64,000 bases of DNA from Ctenosaura bakeri (GCA_948474755.1 CAOLHI010001662.1:1-64000); one strand, 5' to 3'. Shown: positions 23,250 through 34,348, numbered from the stretch's first letter. A program made the numbers and translations. The notes: generated from the letters alone by a model not told the origin.

Positions 23250-24275
23250 AGAAAGAGACCAAACTCAAATGGTGATCACCAATGGCTGCTTTTCATCCTG
23301 GAGAGAAGTGACTAAGGGGTGCCACAGGGTTCTGTCCTGGGCCCAGTGCTATTCAACATCTTCATCAATGAATTGGATGTAGGAGCGAAGGGCATGCTGA
23401 TCAAATTTGCAGATGATACCAAATTGGGAGGGGTTGCTAATACACCAGAGGACAGGATCAAATTTCAAAAAGACCTTGACAGATTGGAGGGCTGGGCCAA
23501 AGCTAACAAAATTAATTTCAACAGAGAGAAATGTAAGGTCCTACACTTAGGCAGAAAAAACGGAATGCACAAATACAGGATGGGGGACACATGGCTGGAT
23601 AGCAGTACGTGTGAAAGGGATCTAGGAGTCTTGCTAGATCACAAGCTGAACATGAGTCAGCAGTGTGATGCGGCAGCCAAGAAAGCCAACGCGATTCTTT
23701 GTTGCATCAATAGGGTGTCCAGATCGAGGGAGATAATGGTACCACTCTATTCTGCATTGGTTTGGCCTCATTTGGAATACTGTGTCCAGTTCTGGGCACC
23801 TCAATTCAAGAAGGATATCGACAAGCTGGAACGTGTACAGAGGAGGGTGACCAAAATGGTGAAGGGTCTGGAAGCCATGCCTTATGAAGAACAGCTTAGG
23901 GAGCTGTGAATGTTTAGTCTGCAGAAGAGAAGATTAAGAGGGGACATGATAGCCATGTTTAAATATTTGAAGGGATGTCATGTTGAGGGAAGAGTGGACT
24001 TGTTCTCTGCCGCTCCAGAGACTAGAACAAGGAGCAATGGATTCAAGCTGCAGGAAAAGAGATTCCACTTGAACCTCAGAAAGAACTTTCTGATGGTTAG
24101 AGCTGTCTGGCAGTGGAATATGCTGCCTTGGAGTGTGGTAGAGTCTCCTTCTTTGGAGGTTTTTAAGTGGAGGCTGAATAGCCATCTGTTGGGAGTGCTT
24201 TGATGGGTGTTCCTGCATGGCAGAGGGTTGGACTGGATGGCCTCTGGGGTCTCTTCCAACTCTATGATTCTATGA
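23250..24275 (+). mobile_element. CR1 LINE, 5'-truncated, RT C-terminal part nearly open
   Basis: CR1 non-LTR retrotransposons move by target-primed reverse transcription. This copy starts just before the RT block 'GVPQGSVLGPVLFN' (about 23316), has the catalytic FADD at 23406-23417, and continues through '[20 protein letters not shown]' to the normal ORF2 end at 24201-24203. One in-frame TGA at 23907-23909 splits it into 196 and 97 codons. The 3' end is TCTATGATTCTATG. Most of ORF2 (endonuclease and upstream RT) is absent, so it cannot move on its own. It is the best-preserved LINE in the window. Confidence 0.92.
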
Positions 24276-24339
24276 GAGAGAGAGGGCAAGAAAGGCAGCT
24301 TGGAATAAATATTTGCATATGCAGATTTATATCAGTATT

Positions 24340-24602
24340 GGGAGCCAGCATGGTGTAGTGGTTTGAGTGTTGGGCTACAAGTCTGGAGACTAGGGTTCAA
24401 ATCCTGTGGCAATACTGCTCAAATCCTCACTCAGCCACGGAAACATACTGGTGACCTTGGGCAACTCACATTCTCCCAGCCCCAGAGGAAGGCAAAGTCA
24501 AACCCCCTCTGAACAAATCTTGCCAAGAGAATCCTGTGACAGGTTTACCTTAGGGTCTCCATAAGTTGAAAATGACTTGAGGTTACACAACAATAACAAT
24601 AA
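24340..24602 (+). mobile_element. tRNA-derived SINE, full-length-like
   Basis: The head 'tggtgtagtggtttgagtg' resembles a polymerase III A box, and 'agggttcaaatcc' the B box (GGTTCRANTCC). The body contains 'gtgaccttgggcaactcac', 'aacaaatcttgccaagaga' and 'ataagttgaaaatgacttga', with tail ACACAACAATAACAATAA. Other copies in the window share this plan. A cognate LINE sharing the tail was not identified here. Confidence 0.88.
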
Positions 24603-25579
24603 TTCATATGCATGGATACTAATTTAAAAATAGTAATTTATATAGTGAAATTTTAATAGAAATACAGTACATCTCATTATAGTAGAAAAATCACACTGCA
24701 TAAGTATAGAACTTTGTAATATAGCTGTTGTCTATCAGGCCATTGAGCAAAGTTTGGAAGAGTTACTGTCCTGGACTACAGCTCTCAGAAACTTGCAGTC
24801 AGCATGTTCAGTGGCTATGTCAGCTGTCATAGTCCAGCAAAGCAGATATTCCAGGCCCTGCTCCTGGGCCCTTGTATACGTCTGACAATATGAGCTCTGG
24901 ACCTCAGAAAGACTGTGCCACAGCAAATGTTCATCTTCAGGGCTCTACCGGATCTTATTTTTATTTTATCCAAGAATCTTGAAGAGGTTTAGAAAACACT
25001 ACTTTAAAATAAAAATGCATCTAGCAGGCAGTGTCACATTTTATCAACAATGGAGAAAACATAACCAAACGATACAATAAAATAATCATGGTTGTGCTGC
25101 ACCCTATAAATATCATCTCAATAACAGAACCCATGTATTCTCTTGGATCTAAATCCCTTATCCTGCCCTACCACATCCAAGTCCTTTCATCCCCATTAAT
25201 TAAAATGATAAAGACGAAGATATAAATGCACACAGTGATTATGTGGTTAAGAAAAATGCCATGAACAATAAACTGTACTCAACAAGATCACCAGAGGATC
25301 TCAAGCAGTCCTGGATTCACCTAATGATGTAAGTTGCTGCACCACAGTCAGGCTGATTAATGCTTAGGTGATAAGCTGTTCAAGATGCGTATGCCTAAGG
25401 CCATTGCTTGTTAGGAAAGGGAGTGGAAGCCAGCTAATGACAATTTCAACAGGTGACAATTTCAGGGAAGTTATATCTAACTTCACAAATCTAAGTCCAC
25501 TTTCTTCCAAAATTCATTAGTTTCCATAAGTTCCAATTCTGGAAAGTAACTTGGTCAGGATTATGTTTCTAAGTATCTA
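24603..25579. other. Unique DNA with a palindromic MITE remnant
   Basis: At 24750-24850 'cctggactacagctctcaga' and 'agctgtcatagtccag' are inverse arms of an old palindromic MITE. The remainder shows nothing recognised. Confidence 0.45.
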
Positions 25580-25752
25580 ATAGAAAGTGGAATAGATTGC
25601 CTTGGAAGTGGTGGACTCTCTATCTTTAAAGAGAGGTTGGATGGCCCTCTTTCAGTAGTGTTTTAGTTGTGTGTTCCTGAACAGTACAGAATTGGAGTAG
25701 ATTGCTTTGTGGTCACTTCCAGCTCTATAGTTCTATCATTCTATGATTCTAA
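25580..25752 (+). mobile_element. CR1 LINE 3' end, heavily 5'-truncated
   Basis: It matches the last part of the CR1 copies: 'agtggaatagattgcctt', 'gagaggttggatggcc', 'tgtgttcctgaac', then ATAGTTCTATCATTCTATGATTC. Only the end of ORF2 and the 3' repeat remain. Confidence 0.8.
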
Positions 25753-25960
25753 TATGCGTTTTTGATATTTCTGTGACAGGAAGTGCACATGTGGCCAAGC
25801 AATATCCAAGAGCGGTTAAGATGGCAAAAGTTATTAATGGGGAAAGAAAAACAAGCTAGGAGAGGATACAGTAATTTGCTTTTGCCTGATCCTACTGGCA
25901 GGCAAAATTGTGCCTTTCCTTTCCTCTCCCCACACAATTGAGGACAGACTACATTTGTAC

Positions 25961-26183
25961 CAGTCGTGTAGGGATGGAGGCGTGGGGAGGTGGTTTGCCC
26001 TGGGCGGCAATGTTTTTGGGGCATCCCAGCCTGTAGCCATGCTCCTCCACACCCTGGCCACACCCCCAAGCCCCCTGGCCACACCCCCATGCATCGCAGC
26101 CATGCCTCACACACCGTGGCCACGCCCCACATGCTGTAGCCCTGCCTCCTTCTCACCCTCCCCCACTCCAAGCTCTGCCACTG
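25961..26183 (-). mobile_element. GC-rich hAT-like MITE, copy 1
   Basis: It shares ends with 30826-31019 and 39984-40169: one end CAGTCGTGTAGGGATGG, the other the inverse of CAGTGGCAGAGCTTGGAG. Flanks ATTTGTAC (25953-25960) and ATTTGTGC (26184-26191) match at 7 of 8, as for hAT. The interior is GC-rich with irregular repeats of 'gtggccacacccc'. Open frames here arise from this composition. Strand is set by comparison with copy 2. Confidence 0.82.
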
Positions 26184-26593
26184 ATTTGTGCAATAAACTC
26201 AATTTGTAACAACTAAAGTAAGTTGAGGAGGAAAATGGGAGGAAGAGAGGGAAACTGAAACCTTTTTTAATCAGGACTGTCCTTCCTAAAGCAAAACATT
26301 TGGAGGGTATGTTTTCATTGACAAGAAATGATATGAAATAATATCCATGGAAATACATATGGAGTCAAGTGTTTTTCATTCCAGGTCAGAAGTCTTAGAT
26401 ACAAATTAGCATTTCTACTCTAAAGACATATTGTATGAGTAAGCATTTTGCCTTTACATTTGGAACAAAGGAAAAGAATATAGAAAATAAGTTAAATGTT
26501 GGAGAATGCTACTAAAGATATAAGATTCAGGCATGCAGAAGGAAAAATCGTGAAGAAGGAGAATCAATAAGCTTTGCAAAGCCCTAATTCACT

Positions 26594-26716
26594 CACTTTT
26601 CAGATTTGTATTAGAGTGTCAACAAACATGTTGGCAAGGATCACACAGTAGGCATTGTTACTTGGACTTTCAGAAAGATTTTGATAAAATACCTCAGTTT
26701 CTAAATGAACCTAAGC
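26594..26716 (+). mobile_element. L3/CR1-type LINE RT fragment
   Basis: The plus strand reads 'YLDFQKDFDKIPQ' at about 26657-26700, matching RT motif A of CR1/L3 elements (usual form YLDFxKAFDxVPH). A stop follows soon after. It is a small internal fragment with no 3' end. Confidence 0.55.
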
Positions 26717-26799
26717 AAACTAGGTGATCATGGAAGAAGAAGAAAAGACATCTTGTCAATCAGTAACTTGTTAAAAGGACATCGTCATCATGAACAAGT

Positions 26800-28730
26800 C
26801 ATGGAATACATACAAGAGGCAACAGTTCAACACCACATTTTACGAGAATCCATTTGAAAGATCTCACTGATGAATATCTGAAGGAACTATGCAAATTGCT
26901 CAGAGAATTCTCCACCAATGTACAAAACCAAATTCAAATGGACACACTCCAGGAACCCATACCAGTCATCTTTTGCCTATTGCCCAAAATATAGAAACAA
27001 GACGATCCAGGAAAACCTATTATGTTAAGCATTAGAACCCTCACTGTTGGGCCATATGCATTCTTAGGCCATATGCTATCAACACTCCAGGCTATGCGAT
27101 AGACACAACTGATTTCCTGAGGAAAATGCAGTCCATTCACAATCTCCTAGAGAATGCAATCCTACCCACTATGGATATGGAATCCCTGTGCATCAATATC
27201 TCCCACCAAGATGGACTACAGGTCATCAAGAATATCACCCTGAATGAGGCTACAGAGGACCTAGCCACCAAACTCTGCCACTTTATACTTACTCATAACT
27301 ACTTCACTTTTGGAAATAATATGTACCTCAAAGTCTGTGGCACAGCAGTGAGCACCCACATGGCACCACTGTATGCAAACATCTTCATGGCTGACCTGGA
27401 ACAATGCTTCCATAGCGCATGTACCCAAAAATCTCTCCTCTCCCTAGAATTTCATGTTGACATCTTTGTAGTTTAGCCATATGGAAAGTAATCACTTGAG
27501 AAGATCTACCAGAATTTCTACAACTCCCACCCTACTATCAACCTGAGTGTGTAACAATCCACATAACAAATTCACTGTCTTGACACCACTGTGCAACCCA
27601 CTGATTACTACACATATTTACATGCTTCCAATTTCTACCCAGAACACACTGTCAAATCTATTGTTTACAGTCAAGTTTTCTAATACAACTGTAACTGTTC
27701 AAACTCACAAGACATAATTCACAACTCTTGAAATTACAATGGGCATTTATTAAACTGCAATACCCATCTAAGGTGGCAAAGAAACAAACTAGTAAGGCAA
27801 GATACCCAGGAGCCAGCTATTACAAGACAGACCAAAACCACAAAATGACAGAACATCCCTAGTTGTTACCTACATTCTCCAGCTGAGACCACTCAAATAC
27901 ATCATCAGTTAGTTGCAACCAATTCCTGTGAATAACACTGTCCTCTCACAAGTTCTGGGAGGCAGGTCTTTATTTGCCTACAGACAGCTCCAAATCTTAA
28001 ACAACTACTCACTTACATCAGGATATATTATATGGATGGTAATACAGGGATAAGATCCTGCCACAAACTCAGATGCCAAATCTGTTCCCACATCTACTCT
28101 AGGAGCAATATCACAGTAGCCAATAATGTCACCCACAATATCAGAGGTGCATTTACTTTTTCTTCCTCTAATGTGATATATGGCATAATATGTCAGCAAA
28201 GCTCTTTTACACTCTACATTAGACATACAGGGCAGTATCTATGCAAGAGGATAAATGGACACAAATCTGACATTAGAAGTGGCAATACCCAAATACCAGT
28301 TGCAGAACATTTCAACCTTCTTGGACATACAGTACATTGCAGTCCTCAAACAAGGGAATTACAAATGATGACTAGAAAAAGAAACTGCTAAATTGAATTA
28401 TATTCACAAATTCCAATCCATTAGCAGAAGTATGAACCAAGACAATGGCTTCACATCATACTACATATATTAATACAAGGCTCCTCACTATTGCACATAT
28501 AACAAAAGGAATCTTCTCATTTTGAATCCTGGGAACCTGGCTTTTGGTAAGTGGAGTCACACATTAGTAAGTAACTGACCACTGTAAAGATCTGAAAGAC
28601 CTGTATTACCTTGCCCAGCACTTTGAAATTTTAGGGCAGGAGACATGATATTCATCTTTCTGGATCCTATTACTTTCTCTCCCACTCTATATGCTTTATG
28701 CCTGAGGCTTTAATATCACTCCCTACTGCA
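26800..28730 (+). mobile_element. Penelope-like retroelement, degraded (RT plus GIY-YIG)
   Basis: Penelope-like elements join a telomerase-related RT to a GIY-YIG endonuclease. Here 'LLPKI' and 'DDPGKPIM' (26978-27030) match the PKIHKP..PGRPI block. The frame 27126-27476 has 'DMESLCINISHQDG' and 'CGTAVSTHMAPLYANIFMADLE', matching the RT core. The catalytic YxDD is degraded: where YIDDIF is expected the sequence reads FHVDIF and then stops. The frame 28032-28391 carries a Cys-rich 'CHKLRCQICSHI', then 'VIYGIICQ' and 'LYIRHTG' as a GIY-YIG core, and 'VAEHFNLLGH'. Stops and frame breaks make it dead. A CR1 copy follows directly. Confidence 0.85.
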
Positions 28731-28732
28731 TC

Positions 28733-29502
28733 AACAGAGAGAAGTGTAAGGTCCTACACTTAGGTAGAAAAAATGGAATGCAGAAATATAGGATGGGGGA
28801 CACGTGGCTGGATAGCAGTACGTGTGAAAGGGATCTAGGAGTCTTCATAGACCACTAGCTGAACATGACTCAGCGGTGTGATGTGGCAGCCAAGAAAGCC
28901 AATGCAATTCTTGGCTGCATCAATAGGAGTATGGTGTCTAGATCGAGGGAGGTACTGGTACCACTCTACTCTGCTTTGGTTAGACCTCATCTTGAATCCT
29001 GTGTCCAGTTCTGGGCACCCCAATTCAAGAAGGATATTGACAAGCTGGAGCAAGTCCAGAGGAGGGCGACCAAAATGGTGAGAGGCCTGGAAGCCATGCC
29101 CTATGAGGATAGACTTAGAGAGCTGGGTATGTTTAGTCTGCAGAAGAGAAGGTTAAGAGGGGACATGATAGCCATGTTTAAATATTTGAAGGGATGCCAT
29201 GTAGAGGAAGGAGAGGGCTTGTTTTCTGCTGCTCCAGAGACCAGGACAAGGAGCAATGGATTCAAGCTGCAGGAAAGGAGATTCCACCTGAACCTCAGGA
29301 AGAGCTTCCTGACAGTCAGGGCTGTCTGGCAGTAGAATATGCTGCCTCGGAGTGTAGTGGAGTCTCCTTCTTTGGAGGTTTTTAAGCAGAGGCTAGATGG
29401 CCATCTGTCGGGAGTGCTTTGAGGGTGTTCCTGCATGGCAGGGGGTTGGACTGGATGGCCCGTGTGGTCTCTTCCAACTCTACATTTCTATGATTCTAAG
29501 AA
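28733..29502 (+). mobile_element. CR1 LINE, 5'-truncated, inserted next to or in the Penelope-like element
   Basis: It begins inside ORF2 ('agagagaagtgtaaggtcc'), runs through a 156-codon frame at 28865-29335 with '[20 protein letters not shown]', and ends 'ctacatttctatgattcta'. It is highly similar to 23250-24275 over the shared part, so the two are of comparable age. An early TAG near 28856 and another in the C-terminal part interrupt it. Confidence 0.88.
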
Positions 29503-29570
29503 GTAGGTTCATATCCATGAAAGCTCATGCTAATCTTAAAGGTGCTGCCACATCCCCTTTTTTTTCATCC
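29503..29570 (+). mobile_element. Possible 3' end of the Penelope-like element
   Basis: 'gaagtaggttcatatccatg' then 'aaagctcatgctaatcttaa' resembles a sequence common in reptile genomes that I associate with Penelope-type 3' ends. If so, the CR1 at 28733-29502 inserted inside the element. The association rests on memory of the family. Confidence 0.4.
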
Positions 29571-30324
29571 CCCTGCCTTCTTCCTTTTTCTCTTACAGGG
29601 AAAAGAATGTAGAGTAGGAATAAACTGACAGTTCTTGTGATAGAGAGGCATAAAACATTTGGTCTCTGAAGATTCTCTATTGGGGCGAGTAAACATATTT
29701 GTACATCATCTTGGGGAGTGGGGAGATAATCACTTTTTATGATGACAACTTTTGGGTGTGAGTGCATCAGAAATCTCTTCATGCTTGACATTTATATTGA
29801 CCAATATTGTTCAAGAAACAGCTGTTAAGTGACACACATTGAGGCAAAAAAATTCTAGCTATATACAGGCTACATTCAGATAGAAATGATAAAAGCCATG
29901 GAAACTCTGTCTTATTGTATATGATTGGTGTGTTGATGCTACTATCAAATCATTCCAGCTCATAGGGAGACTAGCCTAGACTTAGTGGAAACAACTTTGC
30001 TCAATGGTTTGTTTACTGAGTCATCCCAACTCAGGAGCAGCTGGTACTCTGGCTTATTTCCCTTCCTTTCTCTGTCTTGTGGGTATGTAGTGGCAAGGGA
30101 AACATTAGAATTTTATCCAGTCTGAATGGCAAGTAGCTGTTACAGGAAAACATAAGCTAAATTCCTTGGTATCTTGTCTTCTCATTATGTCTTAAATGTG
30201 ACCACACGCTGACCAGGTCTGAACTGGTTGTTATTGACACAGAAAGCCCTCTTGAGGCTATGATGAATACCTTAATGAAAATATCAACTTAGTATATGCA
30301 GCTGTTCTGCCAAAATCAAATTCC
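29571..30324. other. Unique non-coding DNA
   Basis: No gene or repeat family recognised. Confidence 0.45.
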
Positions 30325-30825
30325 ACATTGGGGATTATTAGGAAAGGAAACAAAAACAAAAACCTGCCCTTATTATTGTACCTTTACTATGATTTACACT
30401 TGGAATACTGTATACGGAGTTATTCAGGATATCAGAAAAATGAAGGCCATTGCAGAAGCAGAGAAAAGGAAACCCAAAATGGTCAAGGCTGAAAGAAAGA
30501 TTACAATGTTTGGGGTTCTTTTAGCTTTAAAAGAGCGGGACTAAGGAAAGGGAATATAACAGCTGTCTATAAGTGCATGGTGTACAGTTTGGAGAACTTG
30601 AACAGAGAAAAGTTTTGCTCCCTCTTTCGCAACACTAAAAACAGTGGGTCGTTCCATGAAACCGAAGCATGGGAGACTGAGGATAGTTAAAAAGAAATAC
30701 TTATTCACCTAATCTATAGGGTATGAAAGTAGCTACCTTGGGTTACAGTGATGGCTGCCAGTCTTGGTGGCTTTAAAAAAAGATTTAAAAGACCAAATTA
30801 ATGAAAGATATGGGTACTAATTATG
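30325..30825 (+). mobile_element. L3-like (CR1 clade) LINE 3' part, left piece
   Basis: The reading includes 'WNTVYGVIQD', 'KPKMVKAERKITMFGVL' and nucleotides 'aacagagaaaagttttgctc' and 'ggtggctttaaaaaaagat', in the same order as the 3' region of L3-type LINEs. The frame ends at 30544. A hAT MITE (30826-31019) interrupts it and the LINE continues after it. Confidence 0.65.
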
Positions 30826-31019
30826 CTGTGGCGGAGCTTGGAGTGTGTGGAGAGGACGGGGCTACAGTGCGAGGGTGTGGCCACTGTGCGCAGGGGTGTG
30901 GCTGCAGTGCATGGGGATGTGGCCAGGGCACACAGGGGCATGGCTACAGGCCGGGACACCCCCAAAACATTGCCGCCCGGGGCAAATTGCTCTCCCGCCC
31001 CCACATTCCTATGTGACTG
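30826..31019 (+). mobile_element. GC-rich hAT-like MITE, copy 2, perfect 8-bp TSD
   Basis: It starts CTGTGGCGGAGCTTGGAG and ends CACATTCCTATGTGACTG. TAATTATG is repeated exactly on both sides (30818-30825, 31020-31027). The interior is a GC-rich string of 'ggggtgtggc'-like units. It sits inside an L3-like LINE whose sequence resumes after one TSD copy. It is 194 bp and non-coding; the overlapping frames are compositional. Confidence 0.9.
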
Positions 31020-31082
31020 TAATTATGATGGTTATATATTCCCTCCAGTGTCAGAAGTAATATGTATCTCTAAATATGTTCA
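31020..31082 (+). mobile_element. L3-like LINE 3' part, right piece
   Basis: 'atgatggttatatattccct' and 'ccagtgtcagaagtaatatg' continue the L3-type 3' end that was cut by the hAT element. Confidence 0.55.
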
Positions 31083-31255
31083 GTCATGGAAACCCACTTG
31101 GGAAAATCACACTCTCACACTTTCAGACATGTAAGTGTGATTGGCAATGGTTAAACCCTTCTGAACAAATCTTGCAAAGAAAATCCTACTATAACTTCAC
31201 CTTAGAGATGCCATAGGTCAGAAATGATTTGAAGATAAACAACAGCAACCAGTTG
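31083..31255 (+). mobile_element. tRNA-derived SINE, 5'-truncated
   Basis: 'gtcatggaaacccacttggg', 'gaacaaatcttgcaaagaaa', 'gccataggtcagaaatgatt' and the tail 'aaacaacagcaacc' follow the SINE body at 24340-24602. The tRNA-like head is missing. Confidence 0.75.
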
Positions 31256-32399
31256 TTTGAGGTTCTGAATAGAATTGTGCTGTTTTCCTCCAGTCTTGCT
31301 TATGGATTATGCAGAGATTTCCCAAATGCCTTTGCTCTGATCTAGCACAGTTTTTCTTACTTTTTATTTTATTCCATAATCAGAGATTTAGAATAGCAAT
31401 CAGTAGTTACTTCCATTATTCAGTTTCAAAGACCACCATACAGATATTGTCAGCATCAGGCTAACTGGCTTATCTTTTAAACTGCTGGACAGGGAACTTC
31501 TACAACACTCACTTCTTCATCATTTCTCATTCCAGCTTTAGCTCAAGAGTTGTTTTCCATTCCCCTGGCTCAAACCCTTGAGCTTTATGTTTAGGCCTAC
31601 AAAACTTGTGGCTGACTTAGCAGCTAAACATTGAGTGCTGGTGCCTAAAAATATTATAGTCTCTTTATTATTTTCCTATAATTGACCCTAGGGCCAGAAT
31701 ATACTTTCGTTATTCTATTTTTCTTGGATTTTTAACTGCTCTAAAAGGCATCTCGTGGCTCCTGATTTGTTTGTGATTGTGCAACTCTGCTAATCCCTAC
31801 TGGCCCTGAAAAAAAGCAGCTCTCAAAATATGTCTTCCATCCTAGGATTAGTAAATTAGCATTCACAAAAGTTTCCAGGGACTCTAGAGTCTCCTAATCT
31901 TGATCAGATAGCCAAGATTGCCTCATTTGAAGATTATGGTATTTAATGGTAAAAGCCATCATTTCCCTTATCACGATGCTACACCTTTATTTATCTCAAA
32001 ACTACCTTATTATTCACAGTGGATTTTTAAACCCATTGTGCTGATGTTAGAACAGTTAATCAGTAATTAAAAAGGGCAGACTTGCTGGATCTCTTATACA
32101 TGCTGAGTTTATATTTCAGCAAAGCATTATGTTGCACGACTGAAACAATAAATGTTTATAGCAGGCTTTATAACATTTGGGTGCTCTGTCATATTGATGA
32201 ACTTCCCCTTCATTGTGCCTCATCACTGGCTTAGCTGATGAGAACTGGAGCTCAATAACGTGAGTAGGACCATGGGTTCCCATCCTGGGTTTCTAGAAAC
32301 TTCATGTAAAGTATGGTGATGCAGTCATGTAATTTTAGACTCTGGGCTTTTGGAAGATGGAACATTAACACTGTGCATTACTTCATCTGTGGTAAACTG
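31256..32399. other. Unique non-coding DNA
   Basis: No repeat recognised until L2-related coding sequence begins near 32400. Confidence 0.45.
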
Positions 32400-32760
32400 C
32401 ATTTGCTCTGATTTGGATGCCAGAGTTAGCTGTAGCCTTGTCCCCTGCTTTTCCAGTTTTGATGGATACCTTTCAATTTGTGCAGCCCAAAAATGTGGAC
32501 AGGATCCTTGGAAAAGCAAGAGCCACCACATGTGTACTACCCACTTGCCCTTCCTGGCTTATTAAACAGGCCAGAGAAGGACTAGTTGAGTGGGTAAAGG
32601 GAATGTTTAATGCCTCTTTACAACAAAGCAGGGTCCCAAAACTCCTGAAGGAGGCTGCGGTAAGATCTCTTTTGAAAAAACCTTCTCTGGATCCAACTAT
32701 ACTGGATAACTATAGCTCAGTCTACAACTTTCCATTTTGGGGCAAAGTTCAAGATTGTGT
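32400..32760 (+). mobile_element. L2 LINE, first piece (upstream of and entering RT)
   Basis: The frame around 32417-32779 contains 'TCVLPTCPSWLIK', 'GLVEWVKGMFNASLQQSRVP' and 'LLKKPSLDPTILDNYSSV', characteristic of L2 ORF2 just upstream of and entering the RT domain. A SINE interrupts it at 32761. The 5' part of the LINE is missing or unrecognisable. Confidence 0.85.
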
Positions 32761-32998
32761 GAGAGTCAGCGTGGTGTAGTGATTTGAGCATTAGACTATA
32801 ACTCTGGGGATCAGGGTTCAAATCCCTTCTCGACCATGGAAATCCACTGGGTGATTTTGGACAAGTCACACTCTCTCATCCTGAGAGAAAGGTAAAGGCA
32901 AATCCTCTTTAAAAAAAAATTGCCAAAAGAAAAATAACAAACTCACAAGATAGTTGCTGTTAAGTTGGAAATGACTTGAAGGCATACAACAGCAACTA
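32761..32998 (+). mobile_element. tRNA-derived SINE inserted in L2
   Basis: 'gtggtgtagtgatttgag' and 'cagggttcaaatcc' are box A- and B-like. The body ends 'gttggaaatgacttgaaggc' with tail ATACAACAGCAACTA. L2 coding sequence lies on both sides. The exact target duplication is unclear. Confidence 0.85.
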
Positions 32999-33678
32999 GA
33001 GCATGTGGTGGCTTCTCAGTTCCAGGGGTTCTTGGATGGGGCAGATTATTTTGATCCATTTCATTCCGGTTTCAGGTCTGGTTATGGGATGGAGGCAGGT
33101 TTGGTTGTCTTGGTAGACAACTAACATGGGGAAGTACACAGGGGGAGTGTGCATCTGTTGGTTCTTCTGGGCCTCTCACAAGCGTTTGATACTATCGATC
33201 ATGGCATCCTTCTGAGTTACCTCTCTATGATGGGACTTGAAGGTACTGTTTTACAATGGGTCCATCCTTTCTGGGAAGGGTGCTTTCAGAAGGTGGTATT
33301 GTAATGCTTGTCTCACTTCGTGGCCATTGGCCTGTGGAGTCCCTCAGGGTTTTGTCTTGTCCCCTATGCTATTTAACGTATACATGAAACCACTGGGAGG
33401 CATTGTCTGGAGTCTTGATTCAGGTACCACCAGTGTAATCATGATACCAAACTCTATTACCCTTTTTGACCTAATTCCAAGAAAGCTATTCCTGTGCTAA
33501 ATGGGTGCTTGGGAGCTGAAATGGACTAGATGAGGGTGAACAAACTTCAGTTTAATTCAGACAAGACAGAGGTGCTCCTGGTTATTTGAAAGACAGAACT
33601 GAGAATAGAGATTCAGCCTGTGTTAGATGGGGTTACACTCTCACTGAAAATGCAGGTTTGCAATTTGGGGTACTCTTC
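32999..33678 (+). mobile_element. L2 LINE, second piece (RT core)
   Basis: After the SINE the L2 reading resumes with 'HVVASQFQGFLDGADYFDPF' and 'LSQAFDTIDHGIL', the latter being RT motif A with its Asp. It continues with 'CGVPQGFVLSPMLFNVYMKP' at 33330-33395; the region of the second catalytic motif is damaged. The piece ends at a TTC shared with 34346-34348, where a TIR element inserted. Confidence 0.88.
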
Positions 33679-34345
33679 CAGCCTTTTTGCACCTTACCTT
33701 TTCACGGAGGTGGGGGGAGGCACTCGTGCAAGAAGCCTCAGCAGGAACGCTGCCGCTTCCCTGCTGCTTCAGTTCTGCAGCAGCTTCCTGGCCGCACAAG
33801 CGCCCCACCCCTTCCTACCACAGCGCAACCTGGGAATTGCAGGTTAGCGCTGAGGCAGGAAGCGCGACTGGGCCGGCTCCCAACACACCGCATGCCAGGT
33901 AAGTGTGCGCAGGCCCCGGGAGCATTGCGCGACCGCGCACCATTTTCGGCTTTAAGCCGAAAATGAAAAGGTGTGTGTGCGGTTTGCGTCAGGCCCTTGA
34001 GCATCGCGTAAATGGGAGTGCTCCATGCAGACCGCTCCTCCCATGGTGGCGCAGTGATTAAATGCCAGTACTGCAAGCCACAAGGTTGTGAGTTCGATCC
34101 TGCCGGGCTCCAAGGTTGACTCAGCCTTCCATCCTTCCGCAGGTCAGTAAAATGAGCACCCAGCTTATTGGGGGCACGTATAGAAAAATGTATCGAAATA
34201 CATGCTATTTGTAAGTTGTTCACCACCTCGATCCATATGGAGAGGCGGGATACAAATAAATAATAAACAACAACAACAACAACAATAAAATTTACATGAC
34301 GCTTAAGGGGCCCTCTCGCTTTAGAAACGGTGTGCGAAAAGGGCT
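33679..34345. mobile_element. TIR element inserted in L2, 3-bp TSD TTC, itself holding a SINE
   Basis: The left end CAGCCTTTTTGCAC and right end GTGCGAAAAGGGCT are inverse. TTC occurs on both sides (33676-33678, 34346-34348). Removing the element with one TTC leaves the L2 frame unbroken across the joint. The interior is strikingly GC- and CpG-rich, so frames at 33586-34226 are spurious. A SINE occupies about 34040-34290; without it the element is roughly 420 bp. Confidence 0.8.
34040..34290 (+). mobile_element. tRNA-derived SINE (Sauria-SINE-like)
   Basis: Box A-like 'ggtggcgcagtgattaaatg' and box B-like 'ttgtgagttcgatcc' give a clear polymerase III promoter layout. The body has 'ttgactcagccttccatcct' and 'ggtcagtaaaatgagcaccc', and the 3' end 'ggcgggatacaaataaata' runs into (CAA)n. 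This family differs from the other SINEs in the window. Its good preservation and place inside a TIR element inside L2 make it one of the youngest insertions here. Confidence 0.88.
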
Positions 34346-34348
34346 TTC

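Noticed and set aside
25749..26171. 140-codon minus-strand frame, and overlapping frames on both strands
   Set aside because: The frame comes from GC-rich repeats of the hAT MITE; similar frames appear in the other two copies.
34045..34115. tRNA-like sequence with A and B boxes
   Set aside because: It is the head of a SINE with a body and (CAA)n tail, not a functional tRNA gene.
33738..34226. 162-codon minus-strand frame
   Set aside because: It runs through a TIR element interior and a SINE; no protein family.
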